A DNA stretch of 64,000 nucleotides from Lachnospiraceae bacterium (GTDB taxonomy: Bacteria > Bacillota > Clostridia > Lachnospirales > Lachnospiraceae): NCBI GenBank assembly GCA_017446045.1, contig JAFSRP010000045.1:27808-91807 (forward strand), given 5' to 3'. This document shows, piece by piece, positions 7,674-16,752 of the stretch. The notes under the pieces were generated by a model, which saw only the letters and a program-made list of their open reading frames with translations, ran no database searches and was not told the origin of the DNA. The number at the start of each line of letters is the position of its first letter. Position 1 is the first letter of the stretch. A program made the translations under genes and the position numbers.

Positions 7674-9077
7674 ATGAAAAAGGCTTCCATCGATAAAACC
7701 GAATTATTCGCAAAGACGCCGGTGCCGGCGGCTCTGCTGACGATGGCGGTACCGACGATCATCAGCCAGGTCATAAACCTGATCTACAACATGGTCGATG
7801 CCTTTTTCATCGGGCGTACCGGCAATTCGTACATGATGGCGGCGACCACGATCACGCTGACCGTCATGCTGATGAATATTTCATTTGCCAACCTTTTCGG
7901 GATCGGAGGCGGCAGCCATGTGGCGCGCCTGATGGGCGCGGGAAAGACAGAGTATGCGGGGCGGGTCAGTGCGTTCAGCGCATGGGCGACGATCCTGGTG
8001 GCGCTGTTATACTCGCTTTTTATCGGGCTTTTCATGCGGCCTGTCCTCACGTTCCTGGGTGCTTCGGAGTATACGATGGATTACGCCCGGAGCTATACCA
8101 CCTTCGTTGTCGTGATCGGGACGCTGCCAACGCTGTTCTCGATGGTATTGGCTCATCTTCTGAGAAATACCGGTTATTCCGCGCAGGCGAGTATCGGCTT
8201 AAGCGGCGGCGGCATTCTCAACATGTTTCTGGATCCGCTGTTCATGTTCGTGCTCCTTCCGAAGGGCATGGAGGTCACGGGCGCGGCGATCGCAACGCTG
8301 CTGTCGAACAGCATTGCCTGCATTTACCTGATCATCGCTTATATAAAGGCTTCCCGGGAGGCTCCCCTGAGCCTGCGGCTGCGGGATGCGCTGCAGATCG
8401 ACGGCGAAAATGTCCGTGCCGTCCTGCGCGTGGGCATTCCCTCGGCTGTACTGACCGGACTTTTTGACGTCGCCAATATGTGCGTCAATATCATTGCCGC
8501 GTCGCACAACGATATGGCGCTTGCAGCCGTCGGTATTGCCATGAAGGTGGAACGTCTTCCCAATGCGATCAATGTCGGGATCTGCCAGGGAATGCTTCCG
8601 ATCGTAGCATTCAATTATTCATCCGGAAACCATGTGCGCATGAGGGAAGTAATCAGCACCGCGCGGCGGTACGGCCTGATGATATCCGGCTGCTGCCTCG
8701 TGCTGTTTGAGATCTTTGCGGTTGCGCTTGCAAAGGTCTTTATGAGTACCACTGCGGGCGATACCGCTACAGCCCTGGTGACTGTTGCATATGCGGCGCT
8801 TTTCCTCAGGGTCCGCTGCCTCGGGTCGCCGGTGCAGTTTATGAACTATCACGCATCCTATTGTATGCAGGCCATGGGCAACGGGCGCGGCACCCTGATC
8901 CATGCATTTGTACGGGAATTAGTCTTTTATATCCCGTTTATGTTCCTGTTTGACCGCCTGTTCGGCGAGGTCGGTCTTGTGGCAGCTCTGCCTGTCGGGG
9001 AGGCATGCAGCGCGGTCGTGGCGTTCTTCCTGCTGCACCGCACGATCGAGGCGGCGAAGGAGCGACACGATATTTAG
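7674..9077 (+). CDS. MATE family multidrug/organic-cation efflux transporter
   Basis: A 467-residue inner-membrane protein with the 12-helix, two-bundle layout of MATE exporters, which use Na+ or H+ gradients to expel organic cations and drugs. The N-terminal bundle opens with FAKTPVPAALLTMAVPTIIS and contains YNMVDAFFIGRTGNSYMMAA and GGGSHVARLMGAG, all typical of the DinF/NorM-like clostridial branch. The start at MKKASIDKTE is preferred over an upstream TTG because AAAGG lies at a suitable distance and the length matches the paralog at 40559. It stands alone behind its own promoter; a short tandem repeat begins on its stop codon. Substrate is unknown. Confidence 0.92.
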   Translation: MKKASIDKTELFAKTPVPAALLTMAVPTIISQVINLIYNMVDAFFIGRTGNSYMMAATTITLTVMLMNISFANLFGIGGGSHVARLMGAGKTEYAGRVSAFSAWATILVALLYSLFIGLFMRPVLTFLGASEYTMDYARSYTTFVVVIGTLPTLFSMVLAHLLRNTGYSAQASIGLSGGGILNMFLDPLFMFVLLPKGMEVTGAAIATLLSNSIACIYLIIAYIKASREAPLSLRLRDALQIDGENVRAVLRVGIPSAVLTGLFDVANMCVNIIAASHNDMALAAVGIAMKVERLPNAINVGICQGMLPIVAFNYSSGNHVRMREVISTARRYGLMISGCCLVLFEIFAVALAKVFMSTTAGDTATALVTVAYAALFLRVRCLGSPVQFMNYHASYCMQAMGNGRGTLIHAFVRELVFYIPFMFLFDRLFGEVGLVAALPVGEACSAVVAFFLLHRTIEAAKERHDI

Positions 9078-9151
9078 GGTTCGAAGCAAATAGAAACGCA
9101 GGCAGGGTACGAAGCAAAGAAAACGCAGGCAGGATGCGAAGTTACGCAAAG
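9077..9151. repeat. 27-28-bp tandem repeat, about 2.7 copies
   Basis: Copies start at 9077, 9105 and 9132. The first two share GGGTNCGAAGCAAA and an AAACGCAGGCA end; the third is truncated. The array begins on the last base of the MATE stop codon and ends just before a forward promoter. It resembles in placement, but not in sequence, the repeat at 1870-2017. Confidence 0.65.
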
Positions 9152-9155
9152 TTTT

Positions 9156-9184
9156 TTGACCTGGCTCCGTATATATGTTATCAT
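9156..9184 (+). promoter_or_regulatory. Promoter of the c-di-GMP protein gene
   Basis: TTGACC at 9156-9161 and TATCAT at 9179-9184 are spaced by 17 bases, with a TGT directly before the -10. The start codon is at 9313, so the leader is about 120 bases. It may also feed the following sulfur-transfer genes, since the gap to the next gene is only 18 bases. Confidence 0.6.
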
Positions 9185-9312
9185 TAAAGTTACGGTACTT
9201 TTACCATATGTTTCACAGGGCATCGGTGCTCTGGATTTGAGAATGAACTGCCGCTTTATCCGGTCATGAGGCCGGAATGCAATATGATCCGGTTTGAAAA
9301 GGAAACGAGACT

Positions 9313-12300
9313 ATGCTTAAGAGCCACGAGAAATTCCATTCCGAAAACGGCAAACGCCTGATCCTGATCGCGGACGATGAATACATCAATCGGGAGATCC
9401 TGGGGGCGATCCTGGAAAATGATTATGAGGTGATCTTTGCGGAAGACGGCGAGGAGACTCTGCAGCAGTGCCGCGCGCACAGGGAAATGCTTTCGTTGGT
9501 CCTTCTGGATCTGATGATGCCGGTCATGCCGGGTATAGAAGTCCTGAAAAATCTTCGGGAAGATGAGGATCTTCGAAATATCCCTGTAATCGTTATGACG
9601 GCGGACCAGAATGCGGAGGTCGACTGCCTGCGTCTGGGTGCATCGGATTTTATCCCAAAGCCCTATCCGCTGGAGGATGTCATCAAGGCGAGGATACACC
9701 GTACCATCGAGCTGTTCGAGGACCGCGAGATCATCAACCATACGGAAAGAGACCCGCTGACAGGCCTTTATAACCGTGAATATTTCTATCGTTACGCGGA
9801 GCAGTTCGATCATCATCATCCCAATCTGGAGATGGATGCGATCGTCGTGGACGTGAACCATTTCCACATGATCAACGAGCGCTTTGGTACCGATTACGGT
9901 GACGGCGTACTGCGCCGCATCGGCGAGCGTGTCCGCCAGATGGTGGCAGATACCGGCGGTATCGTCTGTCGGCGCGAAGCGGATACTTTCCTGGTCTACT
10001 GTCCGCACGGCAAGGATTACGATTCGATCCTGCGCAGTGCTTCTATGGGACTGATGGAGGATGAGACGATCACGAATCAGGTCCATCTCCGGATGGGTGT
10101 TTACCCTGATGCGGATCGGTCCCTGGAGATCGAGCGTCGTTTTGACCGCGCGCAGATGGCAGCGGACAAGGTCCGCGGAAGCTACGCCAAACAGATCGGG
10201 TTTTATGACAGCAGCCTGCATCAGAAGGAACTTTATGAAGAGCAGCTGATCGAGGATTTCCGGACGGCGATCTCGGAGCGGCAGTTTGTGGTGTATTACC
10301 AGCCGAAGTTTGACGTGCGCAATGATCTGCCGGTGCTTGCGAGCGCCGAAGCGCTTGTGCGCTGGCAGCATCCGACGATGGGCCTGATCAGTCCGGGCAT
10401 TTTCATTCCCCTGTTTGAGGGCAACGGCATGATCCAGGAGCTGGATCAGTATGTCTGGGAGACCGTTGGGCGGCAGATGCGCACATGGAAGGACCGGCTC
10501 GGGTTTTCCTGCCCGGTCTCGGTCAACATTTCCCGTATCGATATGTATGATCCGAAGCTGGTCGCCACGCTGCAGGGCATCCTGAAGGAGAATGATCTTT
10601 CCTATGAGGAGCTGCTGCTGGAGGTGACGGAATCCGCCTATGTCATGGACTCGGAGCAGATCATACAGACGGCGCACAGGCTCAGAAAACTGGGCTTCCT
10701 GATAGAAATGGATGATTTCGGGACGGGCTATTCCTCCCTGAATATGATCTCGAAGCTGCCCATTGACGCGCTCAAGCTGGATATGCAGTTTATCCGCAAC
10801 GCGTTTTCCAGCGAAGGAGATACCCGGATCCTGGAGGTGATCATCGGGATCGCCGATTATCTGTCGGTGCCTGTCATCGCCGAGGGTGTGGAGACAAAGG
10901 AGCAGATGTGCGCGCTCCGGGATCTGGGCTGCGATATCGTACAGGGCTATTATTTCTCGCGGCCGATCCCTGCTGATGAATTCGAAGCGATCCTGCTGAG
11001 CGCAAAAGAAGCAGCGGAGGCTGCAAAGACGGAGAAAGAGACAGCGGCTTCACAGGGCGCTGCGGGCAGCGGCAGATCATCCGGACGACCGGCCGCAGAA
11101 AGCGGGCGTGAACCGGACAGATCAGGCATTGCACCGGTCCCGATCTCCGCGCCGCGGGGACTGGCGCCCCTGCCTACGGACCCGCCGGATTCCGTGCCTG
11201 CAGAGAGTGACACCGGGGATACTGAGGACAAGGATACAGCGCAAAAGGAAAAGGATGGTGAAAAGCGTCGCGGGCTCCAGCTCCGGACCACCAGTTATTT
11301 CTTTGTGGTGATCTCGCTGATCGCAGCGCTGGCACTTTTCGTATCGGACGTTTTTGTCACCCGGGGATACCGCCGGATGGAACGGGCGAGCAACCGCTAC
11401 ATCATAGCCCAACTGGCTGCTTCCAATATGGAGGCGGGATCGGATTATCTGACGGATCGTGTGCGATGCTTTGTGGTGACAGGTGAGCTCGAGTACCTGC
11501 AGGATTTCTTTGAAGAGCTTAATGTGACACGTCGCCGTGACCAGGCGCTCGATGACCTTGAAGAGCTTCTGGAAGGCAACGGCGGTTCGGCATACTCCAA
11601 TCTTGCGACAGCGCTTTCACTGTCGAATGAGCTGGTGGACCGGGAATACGAGGCTATGCAGCTGATCCTGGAAGCCAGGGACTATCCTGCGGAGAGTATC
11701 CCTCCAGAGCTTTCCTCTATGCCGCTGAGCGCGGAAGACATGGCAATGACGCCTGAGGAACAGGTCAGCAAGGCACAGAACCTGGTGTTTGACAATACCT
11801 ACATGCATTACAAGGACCGTATCCGGGAAAATGTCAATCTCTGTACACAGGAACTGATCCGTTCAGCCAGCCTGGAACTGGAGACGGCATCCGCGCAGAT
11901 GGCCATGCATGTGAATCTGCAGACCTGTCTGACGGTGGCATTTCTGATCCTTGTGCTGCTGATCGTCTGGTTCATCAATTCACAGGTGCGCAGACCTCTG
12001 TCGCATATGGTGGAACAGATGCGCAGACAGGAAGTGCTGGAACCGGGGGGCGCGGAGGAACCGCAGTTCGTCACGCGTACCTACAATAAGATCCTTGATG
12101 AGAACCGTGAAGCCAGGGAGCGCCTCAGCCACGAGGCTTCCCACGACCGGCTGACAGGCCTGTTCAACCGGGGCGCCTATGAGATGATGCTCGAGAGCGT
12201 GGACACCGATCACATGGCGCTGATCCTGGTGGATGTGGACTACTTCAAGACGGTCAATGATACCTTCGGCCACGATGTGGGTGACCGTGTACTGAAACGG

Positions 12301-12600
12301 GTCGCGGAGATCCTGAAGCAGAGCTTCCGTTCTGTCGATGTGATCTGCCGGATCGGCGGTGACGAGTTCGTTGTCATCATGACACGAGCAGACAGCAGCA
12401 TGCGGGACCTGGTGAAGAGCAAGATCGACCGGGCAAATTATCAGCTGCAGCACCCGGCGGATGACCTGCCTCCGGTATCCCTGAGCGTCGGCGTGGCATT
12501 TGCCGACCGGGATAACGCCCGCGGCGACATCTTCAAGGATGCCGATACCGCGTTGTACCGTGTCAAGGAAGCAGGCCGCTGCGGATGCGAGATCTTCTGA
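9313..12600 (+). CDS. REC-GGDEF(degenerate)-EAL-TM-sensor-TM-GGDEF cyclic-di-GMP protein
   Basis: A 1095-residue protein with two c-di-GMP modules in one chain. Residues 15-135 form a receiver domain with acidic residues (ADDE), a phospho-acceptor Asp in LLDLMMP near 66 and Lys in PKPYP. Residues 145-300 are a GGDEF fold whose signature reads RREAD (about 219-223), so it should not make c-di-GMP. Residues 310-560 are an EAL domain with EALVRW, DDFGTGYSS, LKLDMQF, AEGVET and QGYYFSRP, all expected of an active phosphodiesterase. A Gly/Ala/Pro/Glu-rich linker (565-655) leads to a helix at 658-682, a roughly 185-residue helical extracytoplasmic segment, a second helix near 869-888, and a C-terminal GGDEF domain with intact IGGDEF near 1013-1018. 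RSVD five residues before GGDEF matches a product-inhibition I-site. Opposing synthesis and hydrolysis activities are inferred. Confidence 0.93.
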   Translation: MLKSHEKFHSENGKRLILIADDEYINREILGAILENDYEVIFAEDGEETLQQCRAHREMLSLVLLDLMMPVMPGIEVLKNLREDEDLRNIPVIVMTADQNAEVDCLRLGASDFIPKPYPLEDVIKARIHRTIELFEDREIINHTERDPLTGLYNREYFYRYAEQFDHHHPNLEMDAIVVDVNHFHMINERFGTDYGDGVLRRIGERVRQMVADTGGIVCRREADTFLVYCPHGKDYDSILRSASMGLMEDETITNQVHLRMGVYPDADRSLEIERRFDRAQMAADKVRGSYAKQIGFYDSSLHQKELYEEQLIEDFRTAISERQFVVYYQPKFDVRNDLPVLASAEALVRWQHPTMGLISPGIFIPLFEGNGMIQELDQYVWETVGRQMRTWKDRLGFSCPVSVNISRIDMYDPKLVATLQGILKENDLSYEELLLEVTESAYVMDSEQIIQTAHRLRKLGFLIEMDDFGTGYSSLNMISKLPIDALKLDMQFIRNAFSSEGDTRILEVIIGIADYLSVPVIAEGVETKEQMCALRDLGCDIVQGYYFSRPIPADEFEAILLSAKEAAEAAKTEKETAASQGAAGSGRSSGRPAAESGREPDRSGIAPVPISAPRGLAPLPTDPPDSVPAESDTGDTEDKDTAQKEKDGEKRRGLQLRTTSYFFVVISLIAALALFVSDVFVTRGYRRMERASNRYIIAQLAASNMEAGSDYLTDRVRCFVVTGELEYLQDFFEELNVTRRRDQALDDLEELLEGNGGSAYSNLATALSLSNELVDREYEAMQLILEARDYPAESIPPELSSMPLSAEDMAMTPEEQVSKAQNLVFDNTYMHYKDRIRENVNLCTQELIRSASLELETASAQMAMHVNLQTCLTVAFLILVLLIVWFINSQVRRPLSHMVEQMRRQEVLEPGGAEEPQFVTRTYNKILDENREARERLSHEASHDRLTGLFNRGAYEMMLESVDTDHMALILVDVDYFKTVNDTFGHDVGDRVLKRVAEILKQSFRSVDVICRIGGDEFVVIMTRADSSMRDLVKSKIDRANYQLQHPADDLPPVSLSVGVAFADRDNARGDIFKDADTALYRVKEAGRCGCEIF

Positions 12601-12618
12601 TCAGGAAAACAGTCGTAT

Positions 12619-13776
12619 ATGAGAGAAGTTTATTTTGACAATGCAGCCACAACAAGGGTCCGCCCCGAAGTTGTGGAGCTGATGAACAAGGTCATGCTGG
12701 AGGACTACGGCAATCCGTCCTCCCGGCATGTCTTCGGTATGCGCGCGGAGCAGTACCTGAAGACGGCGGCGGAGCAGATCGCTGCCTGTCTTAAGGTCAA
12801 GCCGGCGGAGATCGTGTTCAATTCCGGCGGCACCGAGGGCAACAACACAGCCCTGATCGGTACCGCGCTGGCGAGAAAAGCCTACGGAAAGCACATAATC
12901 AGCACCAATATCGAACATGCGGCGGTGTATAAGCCGCTGGAGTTCCTGGAGTCCCTGGGCTATGAGATCACGATCGTCGGTGTGGACCGGCAGGGACAGA
13001 TCGACCGGGAGGCACTGCGGGCCGCGATCCGGCCTGATACCATTCTCGTCAGTACCATGTGGGTCAACAACGAAATGGGCGCTGTCGAGGATATTGCCGG
13101 TATCGGTGCCATGATCAAGGAGATCAATCCGAAGACCTACTTCCACACGGACGCGATACAGGCGTTCGGCAAGCTGACGCTACGACCGAAGGACGCGAAG
13201 GTCGATATGCTGACGGTGAGCTCACATAAGATCCACGGCCCCAAGGGCGTCGGATTCATGTATATACGGGATGGCGTGCGCCTGAATCCCCTGATCTACG
13301 GCGGCGGGCAGCAGAAAGACCGGCGTTCCGGCACCCAGGACGTGCCCGGGATCGCAGGAATGGGGCTTGCGGCGGAGATGTACCGCAGGGAGCACGATGC
13401 GATCGAAGCCGGGATGCTTGCAATCAAGGACCGGCTGATCGGACGTCTGGAGGCCATGGAAGGGGTGACCGTGAATTCATTGCGCGGCAGTCTTTCCGCA
13501 CCTCATGTCGTGAGCGCTTCCTTTGCCGGAGTCCGCGCCGAGGTCCTGCTGCACGCGTTGGAGGAAAAGGGAATTTACGTTTCTTCGGGATCCGCCTGTT
13601 CGTCCAATCATCCCGCCATCAGCGGCACCCTGCAGGCGATCGGTGTGCCGAAGGATCTGCTGGATTCGACTTTGCGGTTCTCCTTCGGAATCTACAACGT
13701 ACCGGAAGAAGCGGATTACACGGCGGATCGCCTTGAAGAGCTGCTGCCGGTACTGCGCCGGTTCCGGCGCTACTAG
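12619..13776 (+). CDS. Cysteine desulfurase (NifS/IscS family)
   Basis: A PLP enzyme that takes sulfur from cysteine as a protein persulfide, leaving alanine. The 385 residues show FDNAATTRV at the N-terminus, GGTEGNN near residue 70, the PLP lysine in SSHKIHGPKG near residue 204, GGGQQKDRRSGTQ, and the persulfide cysteine in SSGSACSSN near residue 327. The extended loop around the cysteine marks a group I (NifS/IscS-like) enzyme. It is followed after 55 bases by thiI, the usual pairing in which this enzyme feeds sulfur for 4-thiouridine in tRNA. AGGA lies about 12 bases before the ATG. Confidence 0.94.
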   Translation: MREVYFDNAATTRVRPEVVELMNKVMLEDYGNPSSRHVFGMRAEQYLKTAAEQIAACLKVKPAEIVFNSGGTEGNNTALIGTALARKAYGKHIISTNIEHAAVYKPLEFLESLGYEITIVGVDRQGQIDREALRAAIRPDTILVSTMWVNNEMGAVEDIAGIGAMIKEINPKTYFHTDAIQAFGKLTLRPKDAKVDMLTVSSHKIHGPKGVGFMYIRDGVRLNPLIYGGGQQKDRRSGTQDVPGIAGMGLAAEMYRREHDAIEAGMLAIKDRLIGRLEAMEGVTVNSLRGSLSAPHVVSASFAGVRAEVLLHALEEKGIYVSSGSACSSNHPAISGTLQAIGVPKDLLDSTLRFSFGIYNVPEEADYTADRLEELLPVLRRFRRY

Positions 13777-13831
13777 GTTCGGCGGGGAACAGCAGGAGAT
13801 ACTATACTTCAAACGAGGAGAATACAATACA

Positions 13832-15013
13832 TTGCAGTATCAAAGCTTTTTGATCAAGTATGCGGAGATCGGCACCAAGGGCAAGAACCGGTATATTTTT
13901 GAAGACGCCCTGATGCATCAGATCCGGGAACACCTCAAGAAGGTGGAAGGAGAGTTTGCGGTCCAGAAAGAACAGGGCCGCATTTATGTGAATGCCAAGA
14001 CAGAGTACGACTACGACGAAGTCGTGGATGCGCTGCAGCATGTTTTCGGCGTAACGGCGATCTGCCCCATGCTCCAGATCGAGAAATGTGAGTATCCGGA
14101 GCTGCGCCGCCAGGTGCTGGAATTTGTGCAGCAGGAGCATCCGGAGGAGGAGTTCCGTTTTAAGGCCAAGGCCCGCCGTGCGGATAAGCATTATCCGGTC
14201 ACTTCGGATACGATCAATGAAGACGTCGGCTATGACATCCTGACCGCTTATCCGAAGTCCAGGGTCGATGTGCATGATCCGGATTTTATCGTATATATCG
14301 AGATCCGTCAGAAGATCAATGTTTTTACCCGTGTGATCCCCGGTGCCGGCGGCATGCCCATCGGGACCAACGGCAAGGCCATGCTGCTGCTTTCCGGCGG
14401 CATCGATTCCCCGGTGGCGGGTTATATGATCGGAAAGCGCGGCGTCCAGATCGAGGCGGTCTATTTTCATGCGCCGCCATATACTTCCGAGCGCGCGAAG
14501 CAGAAGGTCGTGGATCTGGCGAAACAGGTCGCGTCCTATACCGGTGCGATCAAACTCCATATCATCAATTTCACCGAGATCCAGCTCTATATTTACGAAG
14601 CCTGCCCGCATGACGAACTGACGATCATCATGCGCCGTTACATGATGCGTATCGCGGAACGTCTGGCAAATGCCAACGACTGCATCGGTCTGATCACCGG
14701 TGAGTCGATCGGTCAGGTGGCATCGCAGACCATGTTCTCCCTGCGCACGACAGACGAAGTCTGCGAATTGCCCGTTTATCGTCCCGTCATCGGCTTCGAC
14801 AAGCAGGAGATCGTGGATCTGGCGGAAAAGATCGGCACTTTCGAGACGAGCATCCTGCCTTATGAGGACTGTTGTACGATCTTTGTCGCGAAACATCCCG
14901 TCACGAAGCCCAATGTCAATGTGATCCGCAAGTCTGAGCGGCGCCTTGCCGAGAAGATCGACGAGATGGTCGAAAGAGCGATCGCGGAAGACGAGGTCGT
15001 GTGGTGCAGTTGA
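13832..15013 (+). CDS. thiI: tRNA 4-thiouridine synthase ThiI
   Basis: ThiI adenylates U8 of tRNA and transfers sulfur delivered by the preceding cysteine desulfurase. The start is placed at a TTG (product begins MQYQSFLIKYAEIGTKG) 11 bases behind a GAGGAG site; the frame is open further upstream into the desulfurase gene but that part is out-of-frame read-through. The 393-residue product has an N-terminal ferredoxin-like and THUMP region (to about 165), then a PP-loop ATP-binding site in LLLSGGIDSPVAGYMI near residue 188. There is no C-terminal rhodanese domain, as is usual in Firmicutes. The end overlaps the next gene by 13 bases. Confidence 0.94.
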   Translation: MQYQSFLIKYAEIGTKGKNRYIFEDALMHQIREHLKKVEGEFAVQKEQGRIYVNAKTEYDYDEVVDALQHVFGVTAICPMLQIEKCEYPELRRQVLEFVQQEHPEEEFRFKAKARRADKHYPVTSDTINEDVGYDILTAYPKSRVDVHDPDFIVYIEIRQKINVFTRVIPGAGGMPIGTNGKAMLLLSGGIDSPVAGYMIGKRGVQIEAVYFHAPPYTSERAKQKVVDLAKQVASYTGAIKLHIINFTEIQLYIYEACPHDELTIIMRRYMMRIAERLANANDCIGLITGESIGQVASQTMFSLRTTDEVCELPVYRPVIGFDKQEIVDLAEKIGTFETSILPYEDCCTIFVAKHPVTKPNVNVIRKSERRLAEKIDEMVERAIAEDEVVWCS

Positions 15014-16323
15014 GACAGCTTACATTCGCGATCCATACTCTTGGCTGTAAGGTCAATACCTATGAGTCGGACGCCATGGCGGAAGCGCTGCGGGCGGCCG
15101 GCTTTGCTGAACGCTCTTTTGAAGAGACGGCTGATGTGTATATCATCAATACCTGTACGGTGACAAATGTGGCAGACCGCAAGTCCCGGCAGATGCTGCG
15201 CCGCGCGCGGAAGTTCAATCCGGAGGCACTGATCGTTGCGGCAGGCTGTTATGTGGATGATGCGGCTAAAAATGACCGTCTGGAGGAACTGATCAGCGCG
15301 CATGTGATCGACGTGGCTGTGCCCAACGCGGATAAGAAAAATATCGTTTCTATTATAAAAAATGAACTTATATTAGAAAATGATTCTTCTATAGACGAAA
15401 ATATCAACAGTTCGAATCCCAGTCTTTTCCTCACCGAGCTGGACGGCCATACCCGCGCGTTCATCAAAGTGCAGGACGGATGCAATATGTTCTGTTCCTA
15501 CTGCGTGATCCCCTATGTGCGCGGCAGGCTGCAGGCAAGGCCTGTGGAGGAGGTACTGGAGGAGATCCGGATGCTCGCGGAGCGGGGCGTGGCGGAGACC
15601 GTGATCACCGGCATCCACCTGAGCTCTCTCGGGGACGGACTGCTGCGGCTGGTCGAAGGGATCGAAGGCATTGACGGCATTAAAAGGATCCGCTTCGGAT
15701 CGCTGGAGCCGACGCTGATCACGGAGGCATTTACCGCGCAGCTTCGGCAGTCGGAGAAGCTGTGCCCGCATTTTCACCTTTCCCTGCAGTCCGGAAGCGA
15801 TACGGTCCTGAAGCGGATGAACCGGCACTATACCGCGTCGGATTTCGAGCGAAGCTGTGACATTCTCCGCAAGTACTATGAACATCCGGCGATCACCACG
15901 GATATCATTGTGGGGTTCCCCGGAGAGACGGAGGAAGAGTTTCGCGGGACCTGTGATTTCGCGGAGCGCGTTGGCTTCTACGAAGCCCACGTTTTCAAGT
16001 ATTCCCGGCGGCGCGGCACAGTGGCGGACCGTATGCCGGACCAGATCCCGGAACCGCTCAAGGCGGCGCGCAGCGAGGAGCTGATCCGTATTACCGACCG
16101 GCTCTCGCATGAATTCCGGACGTATTATCTCGGAAAGGACGCAGCGTTCCTGAGCGAGGAACTGGTCGAGATCGGCGGAGAGCTCTATGAGACCGGGTTT
16201 ACGCCGGAGTACATCCGCTGCGTCAAAAAGTCAGAAAGCTTACACCAGAATGAAATCATAGTCGGAAAGACTTCACATATTGTTCAGCAAAATGTTATAG
16301 ACGAGAGTCTGGTTTTGTTATAG
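15001..16323 (+). CDS. mtaB: tRNA t6A37 methylthiotransferase MtaB
   Basis: A radical SAM enzyme that adds a methylthio group to N6-threonylcarbamoyladenosine at position 37 of tRNA. The N-terminal UPF0004 domain shows HTLGCKVNTYESD, INTCTVTNVADRKSRQ and AAGCYV, supplying three cysteines for one cluster. The radical SAM core has DGCNMFCSYCVIPYVRGR near residue 160 (CxxxCxxC), followed by LSLQSGSDTVLKRMNR and IVGFPGETEEEF. A TRAM-like tail ends the 440-residue protein. The start is a GTG within the thiI 3' end, with GAGG just upstream; a second GTG follows immediately. A short AT-rich stretch (about 15340-15415) codes an Ile/Asn/Lys-rich linker between the domains and departs from the local codon style. 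Confidence 0.93.
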   Translation: MVQLRQLTFAIHTLGCKVNTYESDAMAEALRAAGFAERSFEETADVYIINTCTVTNVADRKSRQMLRRARKFNPEALIVAAGCYVDDAAKNDRLEELISAHVIDVAVPNADKKNIVSIIKNELILENDSSIDENINSSNPSLFLTELDGHTRAFIKVQDGCNMFCSYCVIPYVRGRLQARPVEEVLEEIRMLAERGVAETVITGIHLSSLGDGLLRLVEGIEGIDGIKRIRFGSLEPTLITEAFTAQLRQSEKLCPHFHLSLQSGSDTVLKRMNRHYTASDFERSCDILRKYYEHPAITTDIIVGFPGETEEEFRGTCDFAERVGFYEAHVFKYSRRRGTVADRMPDQIPEPLKAARSEELIRITDRLSHEFRTYYLGKDAAFLSEELVEIGGELYETGFTPEYIRCVKKSESLHQNEIIVGKTSHIVQQNVIDESLVLL

Positions 16324-16386
16324 AATCAAGATATTACAAAGCATGAGCCTGCCACGGCAGGCACTACGCACAAAGGACGTGATGAC

Positions 16387-16650
16387 ATGAATAGCTCAGG
16401 AAATACACAGATTCTGGAACATATCAAGGAAGTCGAGCAGCTCAATGTATCTGATGTGCTGGAGCAGGTATATGGCGCCCTGATAGAGAAGGGATATGAT
16501 CCGATCAATCAGATCGTCGGCTATATCATGTCAGGTGACCCCACCTATATCACCAGCCATAAGAATGCGAGAAGCCTCATCATGAAAGTAGAACGTGATG
16601 AGATCATTGAAGAGCTGATGGCGGCTTATGTGGATTCAAGACTGAGCTGA
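16387..16650 (+). CDS. ireB: IreB family regulatory phosphoprotein (UPF0297)
   Basis: An 87-residue protein recognised by the core [18 protein letters not shown] and the [14 protein letters not shown] motif. IreB in Enterococcus is phosphorylated by the Ser/Thr kinase IreK and modulates cephalosporin tolerance; in Bacillus the homolog is yrzL. It lies upstream of ruvX and a DUF1292 gene, the conserved order across Firmicutes. AAAGGA precedes the ATG by about 10 bases. No kinase gene is present in the window. Confidence 0.95.
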   Translation: MNSSGNTQILEHIKEVEQLNVSDVLEQVYGALIEKGYDPINQIVGYIMSGDPTYITSHKNARSLIMKVERDEIIEELMAAYVDSRLS

Positions 16651-16702
16651 GCGCATCAGTCCTGAAACTTAAGCCGCGGGGACAGAGAGGCATCCTTTCG
16701 GT

Positions 16703-16732
16703 AACTATCCGGTACGCCGGATAGTTTGTTTT
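16703..16732 (+). terminator. Terminator or attenuator between ireB and ruvX
   Basis: A perfect 10-bp stem (AACTATCCGG at 16703-16712, CCGGATAGTT at 16717-16726) with a four-base loop and a TGTTTT tail. Because the flanking genes form a conserved cluster, it probably gives partial termination. Confidence 0.72.
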
Positions 16733-16752
16733 AGTGTTTAGGAGTATTTTTG

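Noticed and set aside
9256-10677. A 473-codon minus-strand open frame opposite the c-di-GMP gene
   Set aside because: It is antisense to REC, GGDEF and EAL motifs and has no family signature.
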